The notes beneath the pieces are model-generated. The model made no database searches and was not told the DNA's origin. It saw nothing but the letters and a program-made list of their open reading frames with translations. From Nitrososphaerota archaeon (GTDB lineage: Archaea; Thermoproteota; Nitrososphaeria; Nitrososphaerales; JACQRY01): a stretch of 64,000 nucleotides of DNA. Each line of letters opens with the position of its first letter. The first letter of the stretch is position 1. Below are positions 27,970 through 35,581 of the stretch, piece after piece. Location: assembly GCA_016184315.1 (NCBI GenBank), contig JACPCU010000014.1:1-64000 (forward strand), given 5' to 3'. The position numbers were made by a program, and so were the translations under genes.

Positions 27970-28275
27970 TTAGGCTTGGACTACGTTGAATTTGCCGTAT
28001 CGACCGACATTTACCCTTACTTCTCCCCGGAAGGAGTTGGTGTAACCGTTTTCGATTTGAACTTTGTCGCCGACGTTGACTTGGTCGATCATTTCGTCCC
28101 ATAGGCTTAGCTTCACTGAGCCTGTCTCATCTTGGATTGTAGCATCAGCGACTCTTGCCTGTCCGCCTGTTCTGAGGTTTACGGATCTAGCTTCTGATTT
28201 GTCTGTGACGGTGCCTTCTACGCTGACCCGGCGCATGCCGTCCTTTAGCTCACGGATGTTCAAGGTGTTCCCCAT
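27970..28275 (-). CDS. RPA-like single-stranded DNA-binding OB-fold protein
   Basis: 101-aa single OB fold: DGMRRVSVEGTVTDKSEARS, VADATIQDETGSVKLSLWDE and VGDKVQIENGYTNSFRGE match archaeal RPA/SSB OB domains. No zinc finger or acidic tail is present. It probably binds ssDNA or RNA. It is convergent with TSUP and follows trmJ on the minus strand after 41 bases. Confidence 0.85.
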   Translation of the reverse strand: MGNTLNIRELKDGMRRVSVEGTVTDKSEARSVNLRTGGQARVADATIQDETGSVKLSLWDEMIDQVNVGDKVQIENGYTNSFRGEVRVNVGRYGKFNVVQA

Positions 28276-28316
28276 TATGACCCTAGGGAATACTTGTTTA
28301 TTACTCTAACATTGGA

Positions 28317-29024
28317 TTAGGGTTGTTTTCCTTTTCTTTGAACCGCAAGTATGGCTTTCCTGAGGAGGCCGGTGATGAGCAGCGTTTCTCTTTCGCTGGC
28401 TCCGCTTCTGCCTAAAACCTGTTTTAAGGCTCTCTGCATAAGTCTGGTCTTGTGGTCAGGGTATCCTGAAAGGTTGGCTAGGCTGGTTGCGTATCGTGCA
28501 GCTAGTTCTCTGTGATCTTTTTTAGCTATTCTTCTTTCTGCTGGGGCGCGTTTGGCCTTGGAGAGCTCGTAGAGCACAATAGCTAATGCATGGGCGATGT
28601 TGAGTGTTCTGTACTTTGTGCCTGTGCTTATTGTGACCACTATGTCGCATTCTGCCAACTCTTGGTTTCGGAGACCCGTGGCCTCACGTCCCAGAACTAT
28701 GCATACTTTGCCGGAGAACCCCCGCAGCCTTTGAGCGAGCTTAACAGGCGATAGGGATGATCTCACTATGTTTGAGCCTTTCTTCGCTTGGGTAGCTGTT
28801 GTCCCAATCAGTACGTCAAAGGATTCCACTAGATCCTTCCAAGAGACTGTTTGCGCCGATAGAAGCGCATCTGCCCCGTGGGCAGAGAACTTCTGGGCTT
28901 CCTTCATGTTGAAGGAGGGCTTGACCAAGAATAATCTCTCTGCCCCGAAGTTCTTCGCTAGGCGAGCCACATGTCCTGCATTCACGGGCATAGCCGGCTC
29001 AACTATGGCAACTGAAACAGGCAT
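28317..29024 (-). CDS. trmJ: TrmJ-like SPOUT RNA 2'-O-methyltransferase
   Basis: SpoU/TrmH superfamily. Motif 1 is MPVNAGHVARLAKNFGA (catalytic Arg), motif 2 IVLGREATGLRNQELAECD, and motif 3 TLNIAHALAIVLYELSKA, together forming the SAM-binding trefoil knot. 235 aa, with a C-terminal helical tail as in TrmJ, which methylates nucleotide 32 of tRNA. Archaeal TrmJ acts on cytidine 32. Substrate assignment is by family resemblance. Confidence 0.87.
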   Translation of the reverse strand: MPVSVAIVEPAMPVNAGHVARLAKNFGAERLFLVKPSFNMKEAQKFSAHGADALLSAQTVSWKDLVESFDVLIGTTATQAKKGSNIVRSSLSPVKLAQRLRGFSGKVCIVLGREATGLRNQELAECDIVVTISTGTKYRTLNIAHALAIVLYELSKAKRAPAERRIAKKDHRELAARYATSLANLSGYPDHKTRLMQRALKQVLGRSGASERETLLITGLLRKAILAVQRKGKQP

Positions 29025-29166
29025 ACCAAGTCTACGGCGGTTGTCTTTTTCTGCACGTTCATAAGGCTAGTCTCTCTTAAGAAACAGTTTGCCATCTTCC
29101 TCTTCCCCCTGTCCTAGTATGGAATAGTTTTCCTCTTTATGATGGGACGTAGTGGAGTTTCACATT

Positions 29167-29742
29167 CTAGTCACGACGCGCTTCCAATGCCAGCAGCTCC
29201 TCGAAGAAAAATCTCTTCCGGGCCACAGTCCTCACGGTGAATCCTTCTGCTTCAGCACGGACAACTAAGGTACTGTAGTCAGAGAGGCTGGAAGCTATGA
29301 AGACTATGGAGCCTCCGCGGCGAAGAACCCTCGAAGCGTCCTGAAAGATGCACCAAGCAATCTCTATGCCGCCCTTCCCTCCGTCAACCGCTAGATCATC
29401 TTTCTCCTCAGAGGGCAGATATGGGGGATTGAAGCATACTAAATCGAAGCTGTTGTTTCTAAAGGCTGATGCAGCATCGCAGCACACCATGTCGTGGGTT
29501 GATGATTCACCTTTGCTCTTCAATTCTGTCGAAGCAGTTTTCACAGCGTGGAATGCTATGTCAGTGGCCACAGCCCAGTCGTATCCCATGGCCAACTCTG
29601 AAGAGACAAGACCTTTTCCTACGCCGATCTCCAATGCAAGTCTACCTCTCTTCCTACGGATTGCTTCTATCAATAGGAATGTGTCATCGGAGGGAGCATA
29701 CACCTTGTCGGCAGCCAATGAAGATCTACGGCTCCGCTTCAA
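29167..29742 (-). CDS. HemK/PrmC-like protein N5-glutamine methyltransferase
   Basis: 191-aa class I SAM methyltransferase: ALEIGVGKGLVSSELA (motif I) and CFNPPYLPSEEKDD with the NPPY catalytic motif that marks glutamine/adenine methyltransferases. The small size and lack of an N-terminal helical domain match the archaeal/eukaryal Mtq2 (N6AMT1) type that modifies release factor aRF1. It overlaps ksgA by 17 bases and belongs to the DUF655–ksgA–hemK operon. Confidence 0.87.
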   Translation of the reverse strand: MKRSRRSSLAADKVYAPSDDTFLLIEAIRRKRGRLALEIGVGKGLVSSELAMGYDWAVATDIAFHAVKTASTELKSKGESSTHDMVCCDAASAFRNNSFDLVCFNPPYLPSEEKDDLAVDGGKGGIEIAWCIFQDASRVLRRGGSIVFIASSLSDYSTLVVRAEAEGFTVRTVARKRFFFEELLALEARRD

Positions 29743-30484
29743 GAAGATTTGATGCGATCTTGACGCTCTCCTCTGGACTTAGATCCTCTACTCTAGTGGA
29801 CAGCAGTTTCGGGTCAAGTTTCTCAGCGTACTCCGTAGCCAGCTGCCCTTTCCTTTCAAGTGTCTTGAGGGCGGCAGCTACGGTGCGCCCTCTGAAGGAG
29901 AAGAGTTGCTTCAAGCCAAGCGTGGCTCCGTGGCTGATCGGTTCCCTGTATGTGTTCAAGACAAGAATTGTTGAAGACACTTTCGGATGAGGGTTGAAGC
30001 ATTGCGGCGACACATCCCTTAGGATAGAAGTCTTGAATCTTATTTGACAGAGAACTGAAACAGGCCCGTAGTTTCTTGACCCAGTGGATGCAGTGATCTT
30101 ATCGGCAAACTCTTTCTGCACCGTGATGACTGCTCTCCGGAGACGTGTAGATGCAATCCACTCTACGACGCGTCTAGACCGAGAGTAGGGCACGTTGGAC
30201 ACCATCAAGTCGAAGCTCTTCTTGGTCTTTAGGCCGTCTCCGCAGATAAGTCGAAGATTCTTGAAAGCGGCGAGTCTTCTCTCAGCATCCTTGCAGAGAT
30301 CTTCATCGATTTCATATCCAATGACCGTCTTCGCCTTTTCGCAGAGGAGTGTTGTCAGGTTTCCTGTGCCGACGCCCAGTTCAAATACCGTGTCGCCGGG
30401 GAGTATTTGGGCTGCTGACACCATTTCTTCAAGTATCTTCTTGTCTACAAGTATGTGTTGGCCGAGTCTGTGGCGGCGATTCAT
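29726..30484 (-). CDS. rsmA: 16S rRNA dimethyladenosine transferase KsgA/RsmA
   Basis: RRHRLGQHILVDKKILEEMV start, SAM motif VFELGVGTGNLTTLLCEKA, catalytic SNVPYSRSRRVVEW (NxPY), and a C-terminal helical domain with FNPHPKVSSTILVL. It dimethylates the two adenines of the 3'-end helix of small-subunit rRNA. 252 aa is archaeal size. It overlaps DUF655 by 4 bases upstream and the HemK-like gene downstream. Confidence 0.93.
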   Translation of the reverse strand: MNRRHRLGQHILVDKKILEEMVSAAQILPGDTVFELGVGTGNLTTLLCEKAKTVIGYEIDEDLCKDAERRLAAFKNLRLICGDGLKTKKSFDLMVSNVPYSRSRRVVEWIASTRLRRAVITVQKEFADKITASTGSRNYGPVSVLCQIRFKTSILRDVSPQCFNPHPKVSSTILVLNTYREPISHGATLGLKQLFSFRGRTVAAALKTLERKGQLATEYAEKLDPKLLSTRVEDLSPEESVKIASNLLEAEP

Positions 30485-31047
30485 TTCTTAACGAAAAGGT
30501 TGATCCTTGATCCGCCTGCTATCTCTTCAGCTATTCTCTTGGCTATGAGCTTCGCGGGTTCCCTTAATCCTACTCTACTCGTGATGTCTTCGAAGCTCTC
30601 GAAGGGCTTACGGCTTCGGGCGTTGATGATCTGGAACATGAATGTTTTGCCGATGCCCGGGATAAGTTCGAGGGCGTGTAGGCGTGGAGTAACCGGTTGA
30701 AGTTCGTTGAAGTAGGCTACGTATCTGCTCTCGTTTGTTCTAACCATTTTCTCTATCACTGTAGGAAGCTCTCTTTTCGCTTCATTGGTGAGTTCCTCGT
30801 AGTTTAGTCTACCAAGTACGCTGATGACTTTGATTCGCCCCTCTTTGCCTATCCCTACTCTTTCACCTACTTCGAACTTGGCTCCGTTCATAGCTAAGAT
30901 CTCCAGCAATGTGAGTCTCTCCTCCCCTAAGGCTTGGACAAGGGGCCCTTCACGCCCCTTTATCACCACCGATTTGCCTCGGGGGATGAAGTCTAGGACG
31001 TAGGCGTATTCCTCGTATTTCTTGGGGATAGGGATGCTTTCAGCCAT
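30481..31047 (-). CDS. DUF655 helix-hairpin-helix RNA-binding protein
   Basis: 188-aa archaeal DUF655 protein: EEYAYVLDFIPRGKSVVIKG at the N-terminus (OB-like) and a helix-hairpin-helix in ELIPGIGKTFMFQIINARSR. It is commonly found in archaea between rpoF/L21e and ksgA; here it starts the operon and rpoF/L21e are absent. A role in RNA metabolism is inferred from context only. ATG at 31047. Confidence 0.9.
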   Translation of the reverse strand: MAESIPIPKKYEEYAYVLDFIPRGKSVVIKGREGPLVQALGEERLTLLEILAMNGAKFEVGERVGIGKEGRIKVISVLGRLNYEELTNEAKRELPTVIEKMVRTNESRYVAYFNELQPVTPRLHALELIPGIGKTFMFQIINARSRKPFESFEDITSRVGLREPAKLIAKRIAEEIAGGSRINLFVKK

Positions 31048-31095
31048 GCGGAATCACCGTCAAGTCTAAAACTGGTCTGCGCAGGCTGGTCGACT

Positions 31096-31154
31096 GGGAC
31101 AGGGTTTGTTCTCTGGGGAAGAGTAACGTGGTGCTCGCCTGTTCATCCTGTCCC
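31096..31154. repeat. Inverted repeat GGGACAGG…CCTGTCCC upstream of DUF655
   Basis: Perfect 8-bp arms (31096–31103 and 31147–31154) around a 43-nt loop, within the 336-nt gene-free stretch 31048–31383. It may be a structured leader or small RNA of the minus-strand operon. No tRNA, SRP or RNase P signature was recognised. CTTTAAA near 31192 is a possible TATA box for the minus strand. Confidence 0.35.
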
Positions 31155-31330
31155 TCTACGCGCTCCGCGAGTAGAAAGTGGTTGATTTACCTTTAAACTT
31201 TGCCTTAATGCCATCTATACAGTAGAGTAGACGCTGTGCGCCAAGATTTTTTTCATACTATTTGCTAACGGCAACCAATTCTTCTATCTAGCGCCGAGGT
31301 TAAACTAAATATCGGGTTATTAAGAAACGC

Positions 31331-31372
31331 TGGAAGCCAGCCCAGCCGCGCCCCGGGTCAGACTGGCTTCCA
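31331..31372 (-). terminator. Hairpin after the multicopper oxidase gene
   Basis: TGGAAGCCAG (31331–31340) pairs perfectly with CTGGCTTCCA (31363–31372), a 10-bp stem 11 bases beyond the stop codon of the minus-strand multicopper oxidase gene. A GC-rich loop with CCCGGG lies between. There is no long U-run directly after it, so it may stabilise the 3' end rather than terminate. Confidence 0.45.
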
Positions 31373-31383
31373 TGATGGTTCGC

Positions 31384-32373
31384 CTATTCTACGATCAGAA
31401 GCGCGATCATGCCTGCGTCAGCATGGCTGACTACATGACAGTGGACAAGCCATATCCCTGGTTCTGTTGCTGTGAATTCGAGTGTGTCCGCTTGTCCGGG
31501 CACAAGGGGTAACACGTTGCTGGCCCAGACGTCTCCTCTTAGGGTTCTGATTGATCTGTGCTCAAATCCATGATGGTGGTGGGAGTGGAAGATGTCGCCG
31601 ATGTTGATAATGTGGAGTCTGACTACGTCTCCTTTCTTCACCGCTAGTGTTGTGACGGTTACGTTGAGCTGTTGGGCGACTGCGTTGAAGCCGCCTTCCT
31701 TGAAGATTTTTTCAAGAAGATGTTCTCCTCCGGGTATTCCTCTGTTGTTGATGACATATGGCGCGGGGTTGCCTGGTTGCCCTTCACTGTAGAAGAGCAC
31801 GAATTCTTTGGCTGGTGCTCTGTCAGGCTCGTCTACAACTATGGCTCCATACAGACCCATTCGCATGTGGAATGAGATGGGGTTTCCTCCGTCGGCTGAG
31901 TGGCAGTGGAAGTAGAATATGCCTGGTGTGGTCAGGGTGAACTCGTAGGTGTATTCGCCGTTGGGGGGAATCATACTGCCGGCGCCTTTCCCGGCTATTA
32001 CGTTGGCTTGTGATCCGTCCATTTCGAATTTGTAGTTGGTCAGATGCGTGTGCATGCTGTGAATCAGACTATGTTTGTTGATTACTCGTATTCTGAGGGT
32101 TTCCCCTACTTTGGCTTTAAGTGTGGGCGCGGGGATTGTTCCGTTGTACGCCCATACTTCCCATGTTTTGCCTGCTAGCTGCATTTGTTTGGCTTCGATT
32201 ATGAGTGTGTATTGTTTGACGTTTTGAGCCACGGCGACAGGGGGCTTCCCTATGAGGGACGTTATGTCAGGTTGGGATAATGCGACTCCTATGACGATGC
32301 CTCCTAGAAGTGTCGCTAGTAGAAAATATGAGATGTATGCTCGATCTTGCTTGATATTTGCAGTAGTGCTCAA
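31384..32373 (-). CDS. Two-domain multicopper oxidase (NirK/laccase-like), membrane-anchored
   Basis: 329 aa. An N-terminal membrane anchor (about residues 13–33) directs it outside the cell. Two cupredoxin domains follow. Domain 1 has HTHLTNY and FHCHSADGGNPISFHMRMGLYG; domain 2 has HSHHHHGFEHR and the full T1/T3 motif HCHVVSHADAGM. Both domains keep a type-1 Cys and His, as in type A two-domain oxidases; the domain 1 axial position seems to be Leu or a shifted Met. Likely reactions are copper-dependent oxidation or nitrite reduction, and sequence does not decide. A CopC/CtaG-like gene lies 2 kb away. Confidence 0.85.
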   Translation of the reverse strand: MSTTANIKQDRAYISYFLLATLLGGIVIGVALSQPDITSLIGKPPVAVAQNVKQYTLIIEAKQMQLAGKTWEVWAYNGTIPAPTLKAKVGETLRIRVINKHSLIHSMHTHLTNYKFEMDGSQANVIAGKGAGSMIPPNGEYTYEFTLTTPGIFYFHCHSADGGNPISFHMRMGLYGAIVVDEPDRAPAKEFVLFYSEGQPGNPAPYVINNRGIPGGEHLLEKIFKEGGFNAVAQQLNVTVTTLAVKKGDVVRLHIINIGDIFHSHHHHGFEHRSIRTLRGDVWASNVLPLVPGQADTLEFTATEPGIWLVHCHVVSHADAGMIALLIVE

Positions 32374-32512
32374 TCTTATCGTAGGGTAGGGTGCTCCCTG
32401 AATCCAATTAAGCGAAGTGCGCCTGTAACCTGTATTAGCCCATGTTAGTATGTAGATCGGCTGTTGGGCGTCAACTTATTTGGATGGATGAATCTAGGTT
32501 CACTGATGCTAG

Positions 32513-33640
32513 ATGGAAGTCGAGGTCCGTAGGGTTCAATCAGCAGGCTACGTAACGGTCACAGTGTCTCTGCCAAGGAACTGGGTCAGGGAGACTGGCA
32601 TCAAACCAGGAGACAAGGTGTCCATTGTGACTGAAGACGACGGGAGCCTCAGACTCTCACCGGGCCTCTTGGAGAGAAAGAAGGAGGTCTTCAACTGCGT
32701 GGTCGATGCGGACAAGTCCCCTGACCCTGATCTGCTGGCCAAAGTTGTAGCTGGTCTGTACATTACCGGTCAAGAGAGGATCACTGTGAAGTCTAGGCGG
32801 CCGTTGAGCGAAGAGCAGGCTAGGCGGCTTCGTGGAGTCGCTGGCCGAATGATAGGTGTGGGCGTTGTGGAGGAGACTCCTGCTTCGTTTTCCCTTCAGA
32901 GTTTCCTTGATCCGACCAAGTATCCTGTTCATCAGTTGATCAGAAGGATCTATTCCATTACTTCTGCTATGCTGAACGGCGTGATTAGGGCTTTGAGTGA
33001 AGGAGAGAAGGTTTACGCGGAGCAGGCAGCTAAGATGGAGGATGAGGCGGACAAGATCTATTGGCTTGTCGCGCGGCAGCTGCTTTTGGCTACTAAGGAT
33101 CGTGGCATCGCGGGGAAGATAGGTATTGATTCGCCTTTGCATGTCCTTGGGAACAGGGTTGTAGCCAAGGTGTTGGAGGAGATTGGTGACCGTCTCCAAG
33201 CAGTGGCCTTTGGGACCATTGAGGTTCTGAGGACGAGCGGATCGGATAAGGGTAGTCTAAGCGAAGTTGCAGCCTTCGCTCAAAGGGTGCGAGCCCTCTA
33301 CGATAGGACCATAGCTGCTTTTTCCACTCTTAACATCGGTGTTGCAAGCGAAGTGATCAGAGATGCTTTGGGTTTCGAATCTGAAGAAGCAGAGTTGACG
33401 AGAAGAGCTTTGACAGGGGCTCATGCTAGGATATGCGACGCGTGCCTGTCTGGGGCTAAGAAGGGTCCTCCCAAGGATCTGATCGCCGTCGAGGTCGCTT
33501 CAGCCGCGGATCTGAGAGGGCTTATCTGGAATCTCATTCAGATAGCTAGGCATTGTAAGACAATAGCGGAAATAACGATAAACCGTGGCTTGGAATCTCC
33601 TACAGGCATCTATTCGCTGGAGCGATTAGACGATGCCTGA
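32513..33640 (+). CDS. PhoU-domain regulator with N-terminal AbrB-like DNA-binding domain
   Basis: 375 aa. Residues 1–50 form a SpoVT/AbrB swapped-hairpin domain (RRVQSAGYVTVTVSLPRNWV, GIKPGDKVSIVTEDD). The rest contains two PhoU helical bundles with the acidic metal-binding style segment AAKMEDEADKIYWLVARQLL. Archaeal proteins of this layout are taken to control phosphate uptake genes. No pst genes are adjacent. It is divergent from the multicopper oxidase gene. Confidence 0.87.
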   Translation: MEVEVRRVQSAGYVTVTVSLPRNWVRETGIKPGDKVSIVTEDDGSLRLSPGLLERKKEVFNCVVDADKSPDPDLLAKVVAGLYITGQERITVKSRRPLSEEQARRLRGVAGRMIGVGVVEETPASFSLQSFLDPTKYPVHQLIRRIYSITSAMLNGVIRALSEGEKVYAEQAAKMEDEADKIYWLVARQLLLATKDRGIAGKIGIDSPLHVLGNRVVAKVLEEIGDRLQAVAFGTIEVLRTSGSDKGSLSEVAAFAQRVRALYDRTIAAFSTLNIGVASEVIRDALGFESEEAELTRRALTGAHARICDACLSGAKKGPPKDLIAVEVASAADLRGLIWNLIQIARHCKTIAEITINRGLESPTGIYSLERLDDA

Positions 33641-33736
33641 TGTGAAGACACGGTGCTTTGAAGAAACATGGGCTAATACATAGAACACCTACATTCAGCT
33701 TTTACGATATCCGTGGGAACATGTGTAAAGAGAGAG

Positions 33737-34183
33737 ATGGATGATGTTCCTCTGCCTGATGCTGTAGCCATTTTTGCGAAGGTGGTCAGCAGGATGCAGG
33801 AGTATTCAGGTTTGTCCAGCTGTGAGCTTCTCTCCGGGGTTGGTGAACAGGTTGGGCGGTGTCTCTCTAGGAAGATGAAGTCGAATGATCTTAATGGTCT
33901 GCTTGAAGAGTTGGCTGGTGTCAGGTTGGATCTTGGTCTTGGGGAAATGGATGTTCAGAAGAAGGACCCTGTTGTGGTGAAGGTGTATGGTTGCACTGGC
34001 TGCGTCCAGATGCCTGATTCTGAGGGTAAGACTCAGTGTCCCTTCGGGGAGGGGCTTCTTAGCGGTGTGGTAATGGGGAAACTAGGGTTGGAGACGGTTG
34101 TTAAGTTGACTGAGAGCGTTGGACGGGGAACAGGCTACAATGTATGCACTTTCGTAGTCAGCATGAAGCGAAAATGTAAGTAA
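33737..34183 (+). CDS. V4R-like small-molecule/metal-binding domain protein
   Basis: About 148 aa. A helical first half is followed by a beta-rich second half with YGCTGCVQMPDSEGKTQCPFGEG and YNVCTFVVSM. The CxxC, CPFxEG and NVC pattern resembles V4R (4-vinyl reductase) domains, which bind hydrocarbons, heme or Fe–S in archaeal regulators. I have moderate confidence only. The frame opens at GTG 33713; ATG 33737 after AAGAGAGAG is preferred. It lies between the PhoU-like and CtaG-like genes. Confidence 0.6.
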   Translation: MDDVPLPDAVAIFAKVVSRMQEYSGLSSCELLSGVGEQVGRCLSRKMKSNDLNGLLEELAGVRLDLGLGEMDVQKKDPVVVKVYGCTGCVQMPDSEGKTQCPFGEGLLSGVVMGKLGLETVVKLTESVGRGTGYNVCTFVVSMKRKCK

Positions 34184-34276
34184 TGAGCGTGTCTTCCTTG
34201 AAGCATTAACAACTCTTATGTTGGACTATCGCAGCCGTGCTGGTGTAACCGAACTGGGTGTCGCGGTGCTGCCAAG

Positions 34277-35461
34277 ATGAATCGAGCGTTGCTCTTAGTA
34301 CTGTTAGTGTCTCTACTGGCTTTTCCTCTTGTTCCTGACGCATGGGGTCATGTTGAAGATGGTGGCAATGCTCAGAGCCGTATAGTGGGAGCCTATCGGG
34401 TTGGTTTTGAAACTTATCCTCTCTTTCCAACCGCTGGTGGTGATACTGCTCTGATCTTTAGCATCAGTGATCTCAGTGGCAACCATGTCAGCAATATCAC
34501 TGCGTCGGTTGTTGTTGCCAAGGAGGGTTCTGTGCTTCAGCGGTATCCGCAGCAGTTCTATCGGTATGGGGACTTTTCTGTTCAGCATGTCTTTGAGAGG
34601 GAGGGTTTGCATACGGTTACTTTGGAGGCGGGGTCTGGTCTTAGAGCGGAGTTTGATGTTACTGTTTACTCAGAGTCTTTTCTCTGGTTGGTGAACTATG
34701 GTGGTTTCATTGTTTTTGGTGTTGTGTTGGTTTTGATGGGTTTCTTGTATGTTAGGGGGAGGGGAAAGGGGAACATGGATCAGAGGGGTGGGGCGCAGCC
34801 TTCTGTGGGTGCTTCAAGGGGTTACTTTGTGAGGAGTGTGCTGCTGCTTTCCGCTGGGGGTGCTTTGGTTCTGTTTATGGTTTCTCCTTTGGGTGTTAGT
34901 CTTGAGGAGGCTGATTTGTCGTTTCACATGATGGTTCAGCACTTGGGTTTGACGGGGGGGAGTGTTTTGGTGATGTTTGGGGGGGAGTATTTGGTTTTGG
35001 GTTTGATTGGTGGTTTTAGGGGTTCTTCTTTGGCTGGGGTTGTGGGGTTGTTGTATGGTCGTGTGATTTTGTTGAATCGGAGGTTGAATGCGGGTGGGCG
35101 GGTGTTGGTGCCTGTTGTTGCTGTTCTTTTGGCGTATTGGCATGTTCCTGGGAATTTTAATGCGGCTGTTGTTGATGAGGGTCTTCACGGTTTGATGCAT
35201 GTGTCGTTTTTGGTTATTGGGGTGCTGGTTTTTCTGTGTGTGAAGGTTCTTTCTTTGGGTCAGTTGTTGTTGTATTCTGTTGTTTTGAGTCAGGTGATGA
35301 TGATTGGGGGTGTTATTTTGATTTCTACTCCTGTTCATTTGTATCCGTTTTATCCTTTGCAGCAGCAGAGGGATGCGGGTTTGATTATGGCTGCTCCTCA
35401 TCCTTTTATGGTTGCGTTGGTTGGGGTGTATGCTTTTTCGCGGTATTTTTGGAGGGATTAG
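34277..35461 (+). CDS. Secreted CopC/YtkA-like domain fused to CtaG/DUF1404-like membrane domain
   Basis: 394 aa. A signal peptide (residues 1–22) ends before HVEDGG. An Ig-like domain of CopC/YtkA type (about 25–125) lies outside, with one TM helix near 135–155. The C-terminal 220 residues are a polytopic domain (about 6–7 TM) with SFHMMVQHLGL, YWHVPGNFNAAVVDEGLHGLMH and HPFMVAL, the histidine pattern of DUF1404/CtaG proteins linked to heme–copper oxidase assembly. Copper handling at the outer face is a reasonable inference given the nearby multicopper oxidase. The coding strand is extremely G/T-rich towards the 3' end. Confidence 0.75.
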   Translation: MNRALLLVLLVSLLAFPLVPDAWGHVEDGGNAQSRIVGAYRVGFETYPLFPTAGGDTALIFSISDLSGNHVSNITASVVVAKEGSVLQRYPQQFYRYGDFSVQHVFEREGLHTVTLEAGSGLRAEFDVTVYSESFLWLVNYGGFIVFGVVLVLMGFLYVRGRGKGNMDQRGGAQPSVGASRGYFVRSVLLLSAGGALVLFMVSPLGVSLEEADLSFHMMVQHLGLTGGSVLVMFGGEYLVLGLIGGFRGSSLAGVVGLLYGRVILLNRRLNAGGRVLVPVVAVLLAYWHVPGNFNAAVVDEGLHGLMHVSFLVIGVLVFLCVKVLSLGQLLLYSVVLSQVMMIGGVILISTPVHLYPFYPLQQQRDAGLIMAAPHPFMVALVGVYAFSRYFWRD

Positions 35462-35485
35462 TGTTTTTGCTGCGTGTGTTTGTGG

Positions 35486-35518
35486 GGGTTGACCTAGGGG
35501 GGGTTTAAGTAGGGTTGG
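35486..35518 (+). repeat. Copy 2 of the GGGTTGACCTAGGGGG…AGGGTTGG block
   Basis: GGGTTGACCTAGGGGG at 35486–35501 and AGGGTTGG at 35511–35518, with TTTAAG between, matching 15324–15354. Here it lies between the ends of two convergent genes, which argues against a simple promoter role. The flanking 35521–35580 contains only five A or C bases by my count. Confidence 0.6.
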
Positions 35519-35581
35519 GGTCTGTTTCTTGCTGTTTTGGTTTGTTTGGCTGGTGTTTCTGGTTGTTTTGGGGTGGTTTGT

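Noticed and set aside
31048-31200. tRNA, 7S or RNase P RNA in the DUF655 upstream region
   Set aside because: No cloverleaf, no conserved 7S or RNase P sequence blocks. Only an isolated inverted repeat can be supported.
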